From assembly GCA_030028905.1 (NCBI GenBank), contig JALDYZ010000003.1:1-64000 (forward strand): a stretch of DNA of 64,000 nucleotides. Reading direction: 5' to 3'. The notes beneath the pieces are model-generated. The model was not told where the DNA came from and did not search any database. It saw only the letters and a list, made by a program, of their open reading frames with translations. This DNA is from Ferirhizobium litorale. GTDB taxonomy: Bacteria; Pseudomonadota; Alphaproteobacteria; Rhizobiales; Rhizobiaceae. Below, one piece after another: positions 1 through 9,471 of this stretch. Position 1 is the first letter of the stretch. Each line of letters starts with the position of its first letter. A program made the translations under genes and the position numbers.

Positions 1-899
1 AACAGCCAAAATTCAAAAAACTGCAATAATTCATAACACATTGATTCCGCAGTGCCGAATTCTGCCGATACCGCGCCGACGATCACGATAGCCTCGACGC
101 ACATGAAAGGCTCCCCGGTATTCCCAGATAACCAATTCAAAGCAGAGAGCGCAGATAAGGTAAGCGAACTGCACAACGCAGACCGGTGCCCCTAAGCGCC
201 CGGCGGTTTACGCGACTAATACCCACCCGAAACGCCGCACCTGTCGAGCCGACAATATGTCCGATAATTTGCCGAGAGGGGCTTTCCATTGCGATCCGCG
301 CGCTATCCGCCCGCCTGAATGCGCCCAGTTGCACCGAAATCGACGTCTTATAAATTAATCTGCCACACTATCGATTTGGTGGCAACCAAGCCGGGCTGTA
401 TGAACAGGGATCCCGGGAGCGGCCACGCGCTCACCGCGGTGCGGCGCCGCTCACTACGTGGGTAGTTCATCCCGCGCTGTTGTTTGGATGGGCAACCAAT
501 TAAACCAACCGGTTCACCTTCACAACAAACCGAGTCACGAAAGAGCCTGCCGCTTCGGACGAGACCCTGCATGGTCCAACATCCGAATACATCCTTCGAG
601 ATTGGATGCAGTCTCGAAAGCCGGATCCTAATCAACGGCGCGCGGGTGCGCCAAGACTGCAATCACGCCCTCCCCTCGCCCGCCGCGTTGCCATCACGAG
701 TCTCGCGTTAGCAATCAAGGAAGTGTCATGAAAATTCCAGACGCCTGCGGCTGTAAATCCTGGACCGTCGACCCACAACCATCGAGGCAGCGCAGCCCAT
801 AGAGAACACTCTCTGCAGTGGCCAGCCAAAGACCTTGGCGCAGCAACTCAAACTAGGTCGGCAATACGCAGCCTGCAAAGCCCGCGTCTTGCCTTCCCG
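1..899. other. No recognisable gene (decayed or non-coding)
   Basis: Only short open frames occur here, on both strands and overlapping one another. None has a convincing ribosome-binding site, a recognisable domain or a neighbour that would suggest a transcription unit. A lone GTTAGCA half-motif near 707 resembles half of the palindromes described at 1708 and 5152. I see nothing else that can be supported. Confidence 0.5.
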
Positions 900-1202
900 T
901 TAGGAAAATTCTCGGCCGTTGACCGGATTGCGGGCGTCGGTTAGGCGCATGAGCTCGAACTGGACTGCATCCTGAAACGCCAGGACCTGCCTGCGCACCT
1001 CGAGTTCGTCGAAACCGAGCATCGACAGTTCGTCTGCCAGCTTGCGGCATTCGCCCCGCCAATAGTCGGTGGCTTCCCTGCCGTGCTTGCTATCAAGGAC
1101 AGTTGCGCAACTGCATATAAGCGACTGGCGTCGCGCCAGCGGAAACGGAACGACACGTCTTTCTATTGGTGCGCTCGCACCGGCATTAAAGTTACTCGTC
1201 AC
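900..1202 (-). CDS. DUF6074-like small protein
   Basis: A 100-residue protein starting at GTG. Its layout matches the small DUF6074 family common on rhizobial replicons: a short polar N-terminus, a central VVPFPLARR-type segment (about residues 16-24), then an all-helical part with YWRGECRKLADEL and a C-terminal AFQDAVQFELMRL motif. The function of the family is unknown. The GTG start overlaps the TGA stop of the upstream frame at 1199-1390 in a GTGA arrangement, which would allow translational coupling. It is the only convincing intact gene in the first 5 kb. The family call is from memory of related rhizobial proteins. Confidence 0.6.
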   Translation of the reverse strand: MTSNFNAGASAPIERRVVPFPLARRQSLICSCATVLDSKHGREATDYWRGECRKLADELSMLGFDELEVRRQVLAFQDAVQFELMRLTDARNPVNGREFS

Positions 1203-1390
1203 ATTACAGCCCCTTCTACGATGCTCCTTTTTACGACGCCTATGGTTAACGTATCCTCACCCGCGGACTGGAAAACGTCCTGATCCAATTCTTGAGTCCC
1301 GGCGAATCGCACAGCGATGGCGCTCCGATGCTGGTGCGCAAATGCGTCCGAAATCGGAGGGCTCGTCGGGCCGTGGGCCATGCGGTCCAT
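1199..1390 (-). CDS. Small hypothetical ORF coupled to the DUF6074 gene
   Basis: A 63-residue frame whose TGA stop overlaps the GTG start of the DUF6074-like gene. I recognise no family, and there is no strong Shine-Dalgarno sequence in front of its ATG. The overlap is the main reason to list it. It may equally be the tail of a longer, frameshifted gene, since other minus-strand frames continue upstream to about 1695. Confidence 0.22.
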   Translation of the reverse strand: MDRMAHGPTSPPISDAFAHQHRSAIAVRFAGTQELDQDVFQSAGEDTLTIGVVKRSIVEGAVM

Positions 1391-3356
1391 GCCATTCTGG
1401 TTGTCCAGCTTGGCTGGTTCTATTGGCGCCAGGGCAAGGGCTGAGCCGACATATGCTGACGGTTCGTCTGGACGGCGAACGGCGCTGTGGTTCGCGTCGG
1501 CCCGAGTTTCAGCAGCCGATTGAACAGTTCGCGAGACTCGGCGAATCGAGGCATGGCCGATCGGAGCGTCGCTGGAGATATTTGTGTTTCTCGTTGCGGC
1601 GCTGCGGCACTAAGCGGCGTAGGTTCGGGGTAGGGCGCAGCATACTCGTTGTGCTCGAGCCCGCTATAGCCTACCGAAATTGCTTCGGCAGTCATCGAAG
1701 AATGGCGATTAGCATATGCTAATTACGGTGGGTTTGAAGGGCCAAGACTTCGTATCGGAGCCGTGGCACGACGCTATCCCTGGGAACAGCGCACGTAAAT
1801 CAACCCAGTCCTCATCCAACCTCGCGCGGGCCGAACCCGTTCAAACTGCTAGGCACGGAGCTTCTGAAAACCCTTTGCTCCGCAGAACAAAACCCAACCG
1901 CGAGTCCCGCAAACACCCAACATCAGTGGTGCCTGCAACGTCCCCGAGCGACGATGCGCCAGCTAGATGTCCTCATCGTTGAAGCGTCCACTCTGCCCGG
2001 CCATCGGACGCGGCGGTTCGCTGGCGGCAGGATGGTCAATCGCACTCACTGCCCTGCAAAAAAATGCACCTCAAAATTTGAGCACGGCGAAAGCGTCATG
2101 CGCTGTGTCGTGTACCCCTGCCGCATATTTATACGCACAGACTCTTCCCATTGGCCCGCTCGCCGCGACTCATCTAGGCCGCCCGTTGCGGCGTATACGA
2201 CGCGTTCGTCGGCGGTCGTCACACCAGGAACCATATTCCCCATTTCCACAAAGAACTCCGATCGCGCCCGGCGCGCACCTGGGCCAGGAGCCCCACTCAG
2301 CTGAGGGTCGAGAACGCGCTCTCAAGCGTGGCTCCACAAAACCGCTGGGTCACCTAGGCAGCTGGTCCATCAGCCAGATTAGACAGTGAATCTCCTCTCG
2401 AAACGCTGAGGCCAAAGATTTATCAATGCAGAAATAGTCGTCCAGTTCCATTCATGAATCGGTACTCACTTACCACATTATCAACTATCCGCCGAAGGGA
2501 AGGATACCAGTCTGCACTAATAACAGGTTACTTCGCGGGGCCGCAATCGAAGCACGCGCTATACGGCGGCGCTGCCCGCAGTCCCGGTTCCGGATATCTA
2601 GAAGAACGGGGCAATGTATTAACACTACCCGAAAAGCAGGATGGTGCATGCAGCAAAGCAGAGAGGGAATGAATGAAAACTCTAACGAATGCCCTCAAGA
2701 TCCAAATGGCCCGGTGAAGCCGCCCCCACTAACAACTCACATGCAACACGATTCAATGGCCTGAAGACTTTCCTAACAAGCCACTGAAGCGCTTCGGCAC
2801 ACTGCACGCATGAACCGCGTGGTCTGTGGTTGGAACGTCTTTGCCGACCTAGCCCTCTTTGCTGACGAGTGCCCCCGCAGTTTCGACGGGCCAATACTCA
2901 TGCTGCGGTAGCTGAAATTGAGTATTTCGATTTTGGAGTGGTGAATCAAGACATCGAGAGCGACAAGCCGGGCCGCGCCGCTACCGCCATGTAGAAACTT
3001 CTTTTTCTTTCTAGCGAAAACGGAGCAACGCGATCACGAACACGCGCCAAAACGACGCAGATGGATATGTATCCTCCGGCCACGAAACGTCAGCGTCACC
3101 TTCCGAGATTTGCCGCTGGTGGATGTCAATCGCAAGCGAAGCTGAATGCCAAGCTCGATACGATCCGCTCACCAGGGAGGAGGGAGGAGCGACGCGCTAT
3201 GCTCGAGGTGCGGAGGCGGTAGAAGACATAAATGCGAAGCACAAGGCTTGAGTTAGCGGTTCGGCGCCGTCCGCGCTCTCCGCCCGTGCATGCCCTTGTC
3301 CGCGCGTTAGCCCACACTGAACATAGGAGGGCAGGGGACAGGACATCCAGGTCGGG
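1391..3356. other. Long stretch without a supportable gene
   Basis: About 2 kb in which only short overlapping frames are open. A 91-residue minus-strand frame at 1420-1695 was considered, but it has no recognisable domain. The only structured signal I found is the perfect palindrome at 1708-1723. The composition and lack of long frames fit decayed sequence next to a replication region. Confidence 0.45.
1708..1723. promoter_or_regulatory. Perfect 16-bp palindrome with TTAGCA/TGCTAA arms
   Basis: The sequence ATTAGCATATGCTAAT is a perfect inverted repeat. Its core TTAGCA-N2-TGCTAA matches the imperfect palindrome downstream of repC at 5152-5165, and half of it recurs inside the repB-repC gap at 6566-6572. 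Recurrence around one repABC locus suggests a protein-binding site, possibly for the ParB-like RepB. No footprint or database match was available. Confidence 0.4.
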
Positions 3357-3810
3357 TCACTGGTCTAGTGGCGTCAATGGCCGTCGGATTTTCCGCACGG
3401 GCGTTGATGAGCCGCCAGGCACAGCCGCGAGATAGGCGGTCTCGTCAACGACCAGCAGTGCTGCGAGCGCGAGATACCAAATACGCTCGCCCAACGTACC
3501 CTCTCGTCCGGCTTGCCGGCGATGTGACGATATTTCGGCCAGCGTTACGAAGCAGACGCTCTTTCCTGCCTTCACGGCTTCGAAGGCCAGGGCCATTTCA
3601 AGATCGCTCTTTCCAGTCCTTGGTGGCCCTAGTAAATGGACAACCTCGGACCAGTTGGTGAACTTCAAACCCGTCAGTGCCACGATACAGTGTCTGTCGA
3701 GCGATGGCTGGAATGCGCAATCGAAGCTGCTCAGGGTTTTGACCGTCGTCAGCCGAGCTATCGATACCGCCTTGTTCGATTAGCCGCGGTGTGGCATCCG
3801 GAACTAAGAG
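3357..3810 (-). pseudogene. istB: IS21-family istB remnant (helper ATPase)
   Basis: The minus strand encodes a broken IstB. Reading across about 3775-3430 gives FQPSLDRHCIVALTGLKF, then a Walker A region HLLGPPRTGKSDLEMAL, then AVKAGKSVCFVTLAEI and a Walker B-like ALLVVDETAYL. It then loses similarity after VPGG, where intact IstB continues to a sensor motif. The N-terminal third is missing and the Walker A glycine-lysine context is altered (PPRTGKS rather than PPGTGKT). IstB normally loads the IstA transposase onto target DNA. The adjacent istA fragment at higher coordinates is in the expected order on the same strand. Confidence 0.75.
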
Positions 3811-3999
3811 CGCACGCCCCATTCGAAATGCAACGAGCCTCCAGCGGATGCTATCGAATATGGACCGTCATCGTCGCGATCCCACCGATGACAGACGATC
3901 ACCGAAGGTTCAATAAAAGTCGAGCGAGCGGCAGGCGAAGTGATCACCCGTGTGACTGAAGACGATCGTTTCGCTCGGGCTCTTCCAGATTCTTTGTCA

Positions 4000-4440
4000 T
4001 GCTCCGTCATGACGGTGCGGAGGATTTATCCGGTATTGCCGTCGTTCTTCTAAAACGGGACGCGTGGCAACAGCAACGCCTTCATCGGGGATACGGAACT
4101 GATCCGGTAGCTGGTGAACTTCGACGACCTTCCGATCTGGAGCGCAATGATTTTGCCGCTGATCGAAACGCGCCCATGGATAATGCGACGCTCCAGTTTG
4201 GAGCAGCGCCCCAAAGGACGCGGATGGTAAGGACTGAAGCTCGGGTTTTTCTCTCGCGCACGCCTCGTCGACGAAGCACTGGGGCATGCCATGCAATCTG
4301 GCATTTGCCACGGCATCGTAGCCAATCGTGCAATTGCTCGGTCTGGTCTTCAAGGTTGCGGAAAGGGCGTGCGAGGGAGAAGTCCTGGCGGATATATCTG
4401 AATGGCCACTCGACTTTCCCTTTGTTTTTCCGGCGGTCTC
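4000..4440 (-). pseudogene. istA: IS21-family istA remnant (transposase C-terminal part)
   Basis: Two minus-strand frames together give an IstA C-terminus. The first, about 4429-4318, reads KNKGKVEWPFRYIRQDFS followed by ARPFRNLEDQ. After a frameshift it continues as VANARLHG, VDEACAREKPELQSLPS and DRKVVEVHQLPDQFRI, ending RPVLEERRQYR. These match the end of the DDE catalytic domain and the DNA-binding tail of IS21-type transposases. The start of the gene and its frame are destroyed, so this is a dead element. The istB remnant follows downstream on the same strand. Confidence 0.75.
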
Positions 4441-5151
4441 TAACGTAGACCGCATCGGGTCCCAGATGCCGTGACGGTCTGCCAAGTATGTCGGTACGCT
4501 CCATACGCCGACCCGCATTTTCCTGGCTCAAAGCGGAAGCCGGGACGGCTTCGGTCGATACTCTTGTGGCATCCTGCACGGTGCGTGGCATCATCAGGCT
4601 ATCCATTGCGTATCCGGATCGACGACCACAACGCTTGGGCCTTCTCCCCCTTCGTCCCACCGCTGACAATTGAGAAAGCTCTGTTCATGCACACGGCTGC
4701 CCCGAACGCCGGCACGACAGCAATCTCCGCGGGATATGGTGGAGCCCGTGGGGACGGAACCTACCACCCAATGGGTGGATCGATCGATGCGCCAATAGTA
4801 TGCCGCAACAGCACCACTCGTTTATCTGTCGACGTCTTTACTCTTCGCAAGACGGGAATCCAAATCAGGCGTGTCCAGTCCAAAGCCCAAGATGTGACCG
4901 ACGGCCGCGCCGAGCACTTCAGCCGGACGATGGTGCGCGATGACGACGCCCAGTTGGTCAACCGTCATCACAAGCTCGAAGAACCGACGACCCATGCCAG
5001 CCACGCCCGCACTTGAAGGCCGGACCTCGTTCCAGGCTACGACAAGTTCATGAGAACCCGATGTCCGAGCCGGCAGGAAGCGATGCCTCAAATCCACGCT
5101 CCGTTTTCACACCCTTAACACGAACTCGCTCGCTCATCGAAAACATCATGC
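4441..5151. other. Gene-free stretch between the IS remnant and repC
   Basis: Frames of 60-180 codons are open on both strands here, but I recognise none of them and they overlap heavily. Some minus-strand sequence just above 4440 may be further istA debris, since PDAVYVRDRR lies immediately upstream of the conserved part. Nothing else can be supported. Confidence 0.4.
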
Positions 5152-5165
5152 TTAGCAGGTGCTAA
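5152..5165. promoter_or_regulatory. Palindrome downstream of repC, candidate RepB (parS) site
   Basis: TTAGCA-GG-TGCTAA lies about 40 bp beyond the repC stop codon. Read on the minus strand and extended by one base, it is GTTAGCACCTGCTAAG, close to the GTTNNNNGCNNNNAAC form I recall for repABC partition sites. It differs at the centre and last base. The same arms occur in the perfect palindrome at 1708-1723. A partition-site role is inferred from position and sequence only. Confidence 0.45.
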
Positions 5166-5206
5166 CCGCACGGCTTCAAACAACCGGAAAATCGCAGCCA
5201 ACAGCA

Positions 5207-6475
5207 TCAATATCGCAACAGAGCATGAATGACCGGGGCAGGGGAGTACGTCCCCTCGGCCGCCCGATCCGATAGTGTGCGCAGATAGCCGCCGGGCGAC
5301 CGTATGACCTCAGCTCTCTGCAAAATCGCGGCGACGGTGGCAGCGGCGTTCTCGCCACCCATGACTTCCTCGGCCTCGCGCCAGGCATCAGGAGAAATCC
5401 CCAGGACCGCACGAACCAGGCCGGCAGCCTCTCTCAAGTCGTTCCAGCTGCGAATCTCGTGCTTAGCGTAGCCGCGTATGTCCGGGCAGGCCCGCAGCAC
5501 CAGATCAAGCGGAACCTTGCTCCGCAGTTTGCCATCCTGCTTGCCAGCCGCGGCAAGGCGTTTTGCACGGGCAATACCGCTTGATCCAACCGGATCGGGC
5601 AGTTCAGCTGCATCATCCTCTTCCGTCTGGTCTGCCCCAGCATCGCCAGGGGTTGGTTTTTCAGCCGCTGATTCAAGATCAGAAAATGGAGTCTGGTTTG
5701 AATCTTGTTTGTGACGCCCATAATGAACGTCATTGCCGTACATAATTTTAAAATTACTCATTCTTTCCAACAGCTTTTCAGCCGCGGCGCTAACCGTGCG
5801 CAATTCTGCCGCAAGATTGGAGAGCTCGTGCAGGGTCAGTCCGCGATTGGAATTGCCTTCGCATGCCTGGAAGGCGGTCAGAACGTCGTCCCATTCGTCG
5901 TCAATTCCGTCCTCCATGGCAAAAGCAAGTGTCTTGCGGACATCACGGCGTAGCAGCGTAATCTCTTCGCGAAGTAGTGCAATTGCATTGCGTTCCGCCA
6001 TCGCTGCGGCCGCGGCCTCCCCGATCTCGACAACCCGCGCTAACAGCGGCCTGAGGTCGAAACCGAAGGCCTTTGCAACCGAGCCGTCGGCATTGCGCCG
6101 CGCATATCGCTTGCCGTTCGGACTGTCTCGCCGGATGAGGAGGCCGGCCTCTACGAGTTGCGCAAGGCAGCGGCGCAGCGTTGCCTCCGAAATGCCGTGC
6201 GCGCGGCGGCTGAGTTCGGCATTCGAAGGAAAAACCAGCAGCTCGCAATCGGCCCTCATTTTTTCCTGTGGCAGGAAGGAAAGCAGCGCCGAAAGCACGG
6301 TGACCGCTCTGTCCGAAATCGCGAACTGCCGCCGCGCGATCGTAAGGTCGCGCAGAACCTGCCATTTGCCGGCCTCTGCTTTTTCCGGGCACGTCGCAGC
6401 AAGATGCTGGGCTTTCAGCATTCCACGCGAAAGCCCACGCGCGCCAAAAGGCGTCGTCACATGTTCAACAGCCAT
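5207..6475 (-). CDS. repC: RepC, plasmid replication initiator
   Basis: A 422-residue protein with the RepC N-terminal signature MAVEHVTTPFGARGLS and the conserved stretch around RRDSPNGKRYARRN, part of the N-terminal DNA-binding region of RepC. A DNA-binding C-terminal domain follows. In this family RepC initiates replication in cis, and the origin lies inside its own coding sequence. The frame is open upstream to a TTG at 6514. I prefer the ATG at 6475 because RepC proteins begin M-x-V/I-x-x-VTTPFG. The gene is third in the repABC order and is separated from repB by 245 bp carrying the antisense RNA gene, which would limit RepC synthesis. Confidence 0.93.
   Translation of the reverse strand: MAVEHVTTPFGARGLSRGMLKAQHLAATCPEKAEAGKWQVLRDLTIARRQFAISDRAVTVLSALLSFLPQEKMRADCELLVFPSNAELSRRAHGISEATLRRCLAQLVEAGLLIRRDSPNGKRYARRNADGSVAKAFGFDLRPLLARVVEIGEAAAAAMAERNAIALLREEITLLRRDVRKTLAFAMEDGIDDEWDDVLTAFQACEGNSNRGLTLHELSNLAAELRTVSAAAEKLLERMSNFKIMYGNDVHYGRHKQDSNQTPFSDLESAAEKPTPGDAGADQTEEDDAAELPDPVGSSGIARAKRLAAAGKQDGKLRSKVPLDLVLRACPDIRGYAKHEIRSWNDLREAAGLVRAVLGISPDAWREAEEVMGGENAAATVAAILQRAEVIRSPGGYLRTLSDRAAEGTYSPAPVIHALLRY
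5735..5770. other. AT-rich patch within repC, possible replication origin
   Basis: A run around 5741-5760 is strongly AT-rich (cataattttaaaattactc) inside an otherwise GC-rich gene. In studied repABC plasmids the replication origin lies within repC, in or near an AT-rich stretch. This is the only such patch noticed in the gene, so it is proposed as the origin by position and composition alone. Confidence 0.35.
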
Positions 6476-6530
6476 GGTTGGTACATAATTGCAGACGAGC
6501 GAAAGAGCCCGCAAAAGCGGCGCAAACTCA

Positions 6531-6559
6531 TTGACAAGTGATTCGCAGAAGACTATTCA
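6531..6559 (+). promoter_or_regulatory. Sigma-70-type promoter of the antisense RNA
   Basis: TTGACA at 6531-6536, a 17-bp spacer and TATTCA at 6554-6559 form a near-consensus promoter pointing against repC. It would start transcription near 6566, just ahead of the hairpin described next. This arrangement matches the counter-transcribed RNA promoters of repABC operons. Confidence 0.75.
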
Positions 6560-6565
6560 CATAGG

Positions 6566-6622
6566 TGCTAACGATATGAAGGCCTTCTTGGCGGTGCGCT
6601 GCTGAGGAGGTCTTTCCTTTTC
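6566..6622 (+). ncRNA. incA: Counter-transcribed incompatibility RNA (ctRNA/incA)
   Basis: A plus-strand transcript starting near 6566 would run about 50-57 nt. It ends in a hairpin with arms 6580-6589 and 6604-6613 (ten pairs, three of them G-U) and a T-rich tail (ttccttttct), which is an intrinsic terminator. Position between repB and repC, opposite polarity, size and built-in terminator all match the small antisense RNAs that repress RepC synthesis and set copy number and incompatibility in repABC plasmids. The transcript start is inferred from the promoter. Confidence 0.75.
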
Positions 6623-6720
6623 TGCCCTTATCCTTTCCTGAAAATTCGGCGGAGATTCCGCAGTTTAGCTCTGCCGATCCAAGGACGGAGCGACGGTGCA
6701 CGCATACACGACCGGGCGAC

Positions 6721-7752
6721 TTACCTTGCCCGGGCCTGGAATTCCTGATGCAGATCGACAAGCCGTTCCTCGACGAAAAGCGCGAATGCGCGATCGGTCA
6801 GATTGATCCGCGTCGAGGAGCGCTTTCGCTCGACCGTGCCCAATGCTTCGCCGTTCGAGCCGACCAATTGAGAGCCACCATCGATTCCACCATTCGCCCC
6901 CTTGTCACTCGCCGAGCGCAGCATTTCGGAGAAGCGCTCGTCACTGGTGCGATTGTGGAACGTACGCATACTCTTCAACCGCCGCATTCGGTCGATCGAG
7001 GATGGATCGTCCTTTACGACATTGTAGAGCTTCAGCCACTTGGTTCGGCCGATCTTCGGAGCGGCGCCGATGGCCACGACGATGTCATCGGGGATGACCT
7101 CCAACGTCGTACGGAAACGGCTCACGTCCGGTGGATGCAGCGACAGCGCCTCCATGACCAGCGCCGTTGGATCGCGACCGTTATCGCGTGCAAAAGTCTC
7201 GAGCTGGCGGGCAAACATCGCCTTCTCGATCCACGACAGGTCCTGCCGTGCCGAGTTTTCGATGCCTTGCGCCAGCAGCAGTTCGCCATCCGTAAGCTCA
7301 CGGATGATCGCGCGAACCTTCAGCCCATCGCCGATCCTGGCAATTGCGCGAATGCGTCGATGGCCATAGATCGTCTGGTAGTGATTGGCCAGCGTCGGGT
7401 GAGGCCGCACCAGGACAGGGACTTCCTGCCCGGATTTGGCGATCGACTTCGCCAGGACCTCGATCGCCTCCTCGCTTTCGGCGCCGTCCATCCTGTCCGG
7501 ATAGGGGGAGGGCTGTATGAATGCGGGATCGAGTTCAACGACACGCCCGTCCTTGGTGATATGGGCGAGCGTGTTTTTCAAGGCGCCGACAGCGCCGGCG
7601 CTCACACGCGGCTGTGTCCCGTGTTCTTCACGGACCGGCGCGGACACCACCGACGTGGTATTCTCGGGCGCAGTCTTCTGTTCCGGCGCTGCGACCGCGC
7701 CAGTCATCAGCGCGCTCAGCATCGAATTGCGTGACGAGGGCTTCTTGCTCAT
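6721..7752 (-). CDS. repB: RepB, ParB-family partition protein
   Basis: A 343-residue ParB-like protein. It has the ParB nucleotide-binding/arginine motif YGHRRIRA (about residues 129-136), then ENSARQDLSWIEKA (about 165-178) preceding the helix-turn-helix, and a basic, charged C-terminus for dimerisation. RepB binds centromere-like sites and works with RepA in plasmid segregation. It also acts as co-repressor of the operon. Its ATG overlaps the repA stop in an ATGA arrangement, so the two are probably translationally coupled. Confidence 0.93.
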   Translation of the reverse strand: MSKKPSSRNSMLSALMTGAVAAPEQKTAPENTTSVVSAPVREEHGTQPRVSAGAVGALKNTLAHITKDGRVVELDPAFIQPSPYPDRMDGAESEEAIEVLAKSIAKSGQEVPVLVRPHPTLANHYQTIYGHRRIRAIARIGDGLKVRAIIRELTDGELLLAQGIENSARQDLSWIEKAMFARQLETFARDNGRDPTALVMEALSLHPPDVSRFRTTLEVIPDDIVVAIGAAPKIGRTKWLKLYNVVKDDPSSIDRMRRLKSMRTFHNRTSDERFSEMLRSASDKGANGGIDGGSQLVGSNGEALGTVERKRSSTRINLTDRAFALFVEERLVDLHQEFQARAR

Positions 7753-8960
7753 TTGCGCCCCCAGGATTGCTTCAGCAGATCCAGAACCTCGCCATTTGCC
7801 GCATTGATCGACTCGAGTGCCCGGTTCAGCGTTTCCCGGCCGATCGACGCCCGCTCGATCTCATATAGGCTCTTGCGTTCGATGCTGGCGTTGGCGATTG
7901 CGGTCGTTTCGACGATCGGATGCTTAAGCACGGCATCGGCAAAGAGGCTGCGAAGTAGCGCGACTACATGCAATTGCGGATGATCGTTCGGATCATGGCG
8001 GGTGAGGGCAAATTTCAGGAAATCATGTTCAAGCCTGCCACCTGCGTCACGAATGACGGTCATCAGTTCACCCGCCATGAGCAAAAATTGGCTCATCGAG
8101 GCGACATCGAGCATCGCCGGATGCACGGTCACCAGCACGCCTGTCGCGGCGAAGAGCGCACCGAGCGTCAGAAACCCCAATTGCGGCGGGCAGTCGAGAA
8201 CGACGACGTCATAGTTGGCTTCAACCTCACTGATCGCCGACGACACGCGCTGGAAGAACAACTCGGCGGCGGCGTCACGGTTGGCCAGCGCCCGCGGCGT
8301 ATCGTGCTCGTATTCAGCCAATTCGAGGTTGGCCGGGATGAGATCGATACCGTCGAAATAGGTCTGGCGAACAATCTCGCTCGTCGGCCGCCGCTCGCTG
8401 TCGTAGCGCAGGGCAGCGTAGAGCGTCTCGTTCTGCCCGACATCGAATTCAGGCAGAAGACCAAACATCGATGTGAGCGACGCCTGCGGGTCGAGGTCGA
8501 TCGCCAAAACGCGAAGTCCCTGCAGCGCGAGATAGTGCGTCAGGTGGACCGAGGTCGTGGTCTTGCCTGAGCCGCCCTTGAAGTTGGAAACCGCAATCAC
8601 TTGCAGTTTATCGCCCGGTCGCCGGTGCGGCAACATCTCGAGTGCGTCGGACGGGTTGGTGCGTTTTGCGGCGAAATGGGAGCGCAACTCGTTGATCTGC
8701 GCCAGCGTAAAGGCGCGACGGCCATTGGCAAGCCGTTGCGGCTCGGGTCCACTCCCCGACAAATCCAGCGTGCGAATGGACGATTCAGACATGCCGAGCA
8801 TCTGCGCCACTTCGAGAGTCGTGAACGTACGCAGGCTCTTGCGAGCTTCAGGGGGGTAGAGGGCCATCCGAAGCTGCGAGAGCTTCTCCGAGAGGATTTC
8901 GGAATACCGAATGATCTTCTCAGGCGTTTCCTCTCTCATCGTTTGCGGACGTCCATCCAT
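7749..8960 (-). CDS. repA: RepA, ParA-family partition ATPase
   Basis: A 403-residue ParA-type ATPase with an N-terminal helix-turn-helix region (TTLEVAQMLGMSESSIR, about residues 47-63), a deviant Walker A motif FKGGSGKTTT (about 127-136) and the DLDPQASLT and VVLDCPPQLG motifs. It drives segregation with RepB and autoregulates repABC through the N-terminal DNA-binding part. Start at ATG 8960, preceded by a modest GGGTTTGA-like site; an in-frame ATG seven codons later is an alternative. It is the first gene of the minus-strand operon. Confidence 0.94.
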   Translation of the reverse strand: MDGRPQTMREETPEKIIRYSEILSEKLSQLRMALYPPEARKSLRTFTTLEVAQMLGMSESSIRTLDLSGSGPEPQRLANGRRAFTLAQINELRSHFAAKRTNPSDALEMLPHRRPGDKLQVIAVSNFKGGSGKTTTSVHLTHYLALQGLRVLAIDLDPQASLTSMFGLLPEFDVGQNETLYAALRYDSERRPTSEIVRQTYFDGIDLIPANLELAEYEHDTPRALANRDAAAELFFQRVSSAISEVEANYDVVVLDCPPQLGFLTLGALFAATGVLVTVHPAMLDVASMSQFLLMAGELMTVIRDAGGRLEHDFLKFALTRHDPNDHPQLHVVALLRSLFADAVLKHPIVETTAIANASIERKSLYEIERASIGRETLNRALESINAANGEVLDLLKQSWGRK

Positions 8961-9471
8961 TTTTCAAACCCATTCCAATTTGATGCTTTTTTCGCGGAAT
9001 ACTCGAAAATACCGTCAGAGGGGGTATGGCGCTGCACCGCAGGATTTGTCCAGCATTTTTTGGAAAATGTAAAGAAAACAACACGCGCATCGCATGTGGC
9101 CATCGCAGCCATGCACCTCACGGCTTTATACCCAAAGTGCTCCGCATTGCATTTTTTCGTTGCATTTCATAGCGTTACGTCAAACGCCACGATGCCGTTT
9201 TATTGGCCACGGGGTCGTGAACCTACCGACTGCGATCGTTCGCGTCAGCCCCACAGCGAATCGAAATTCGTCGTGAGAAAGAGAAATGAGCCATTTGCAA
9301 CCCGATTCGGCAACGCCGTGAGTCGGGCGGTGATGGGTTATCAACAACGGCGTCACATGACACTGTTCGATGGAAGTACTGCCGCGGTTTCCAAATCTCA
9401 GCGCCCATACTACACGATATAGCCGCGGCTTCCGCTAGCATGGGAAACCCTCACGAAACAGGTCCGCGAGA
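8961..9471. other. Divergent control region between repA and the phosphoribosyltransferase gene
   Basis: About 510 bp without a credible gene. It should hold the repABC promoter reading leftwards and a promoter for the gene at 9472 reading rightwards. A GGGTATAAAGCC stretch on the minus strand near 9125-9136 could be a -10 region, but no clear -35 partner was found, so no promoter is called. No good GTTNNNNGCNNNNAAC partition site was found here. Confidence 0.4.

Noticed and set aside
1069..1722. A 217-codon plus-strand frame in the decayed zone
   Set aside because: No domain, no ribosome-binding site, very high Arg content, and it runs antisense to the better-supported DUF6074 gene.
8961..9471. 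Search for GTT-N4-GC-N4-AAC partition sites upstream of repA
   Set aside because: Only partial matches were seen, none with both arms, so no site is called there.
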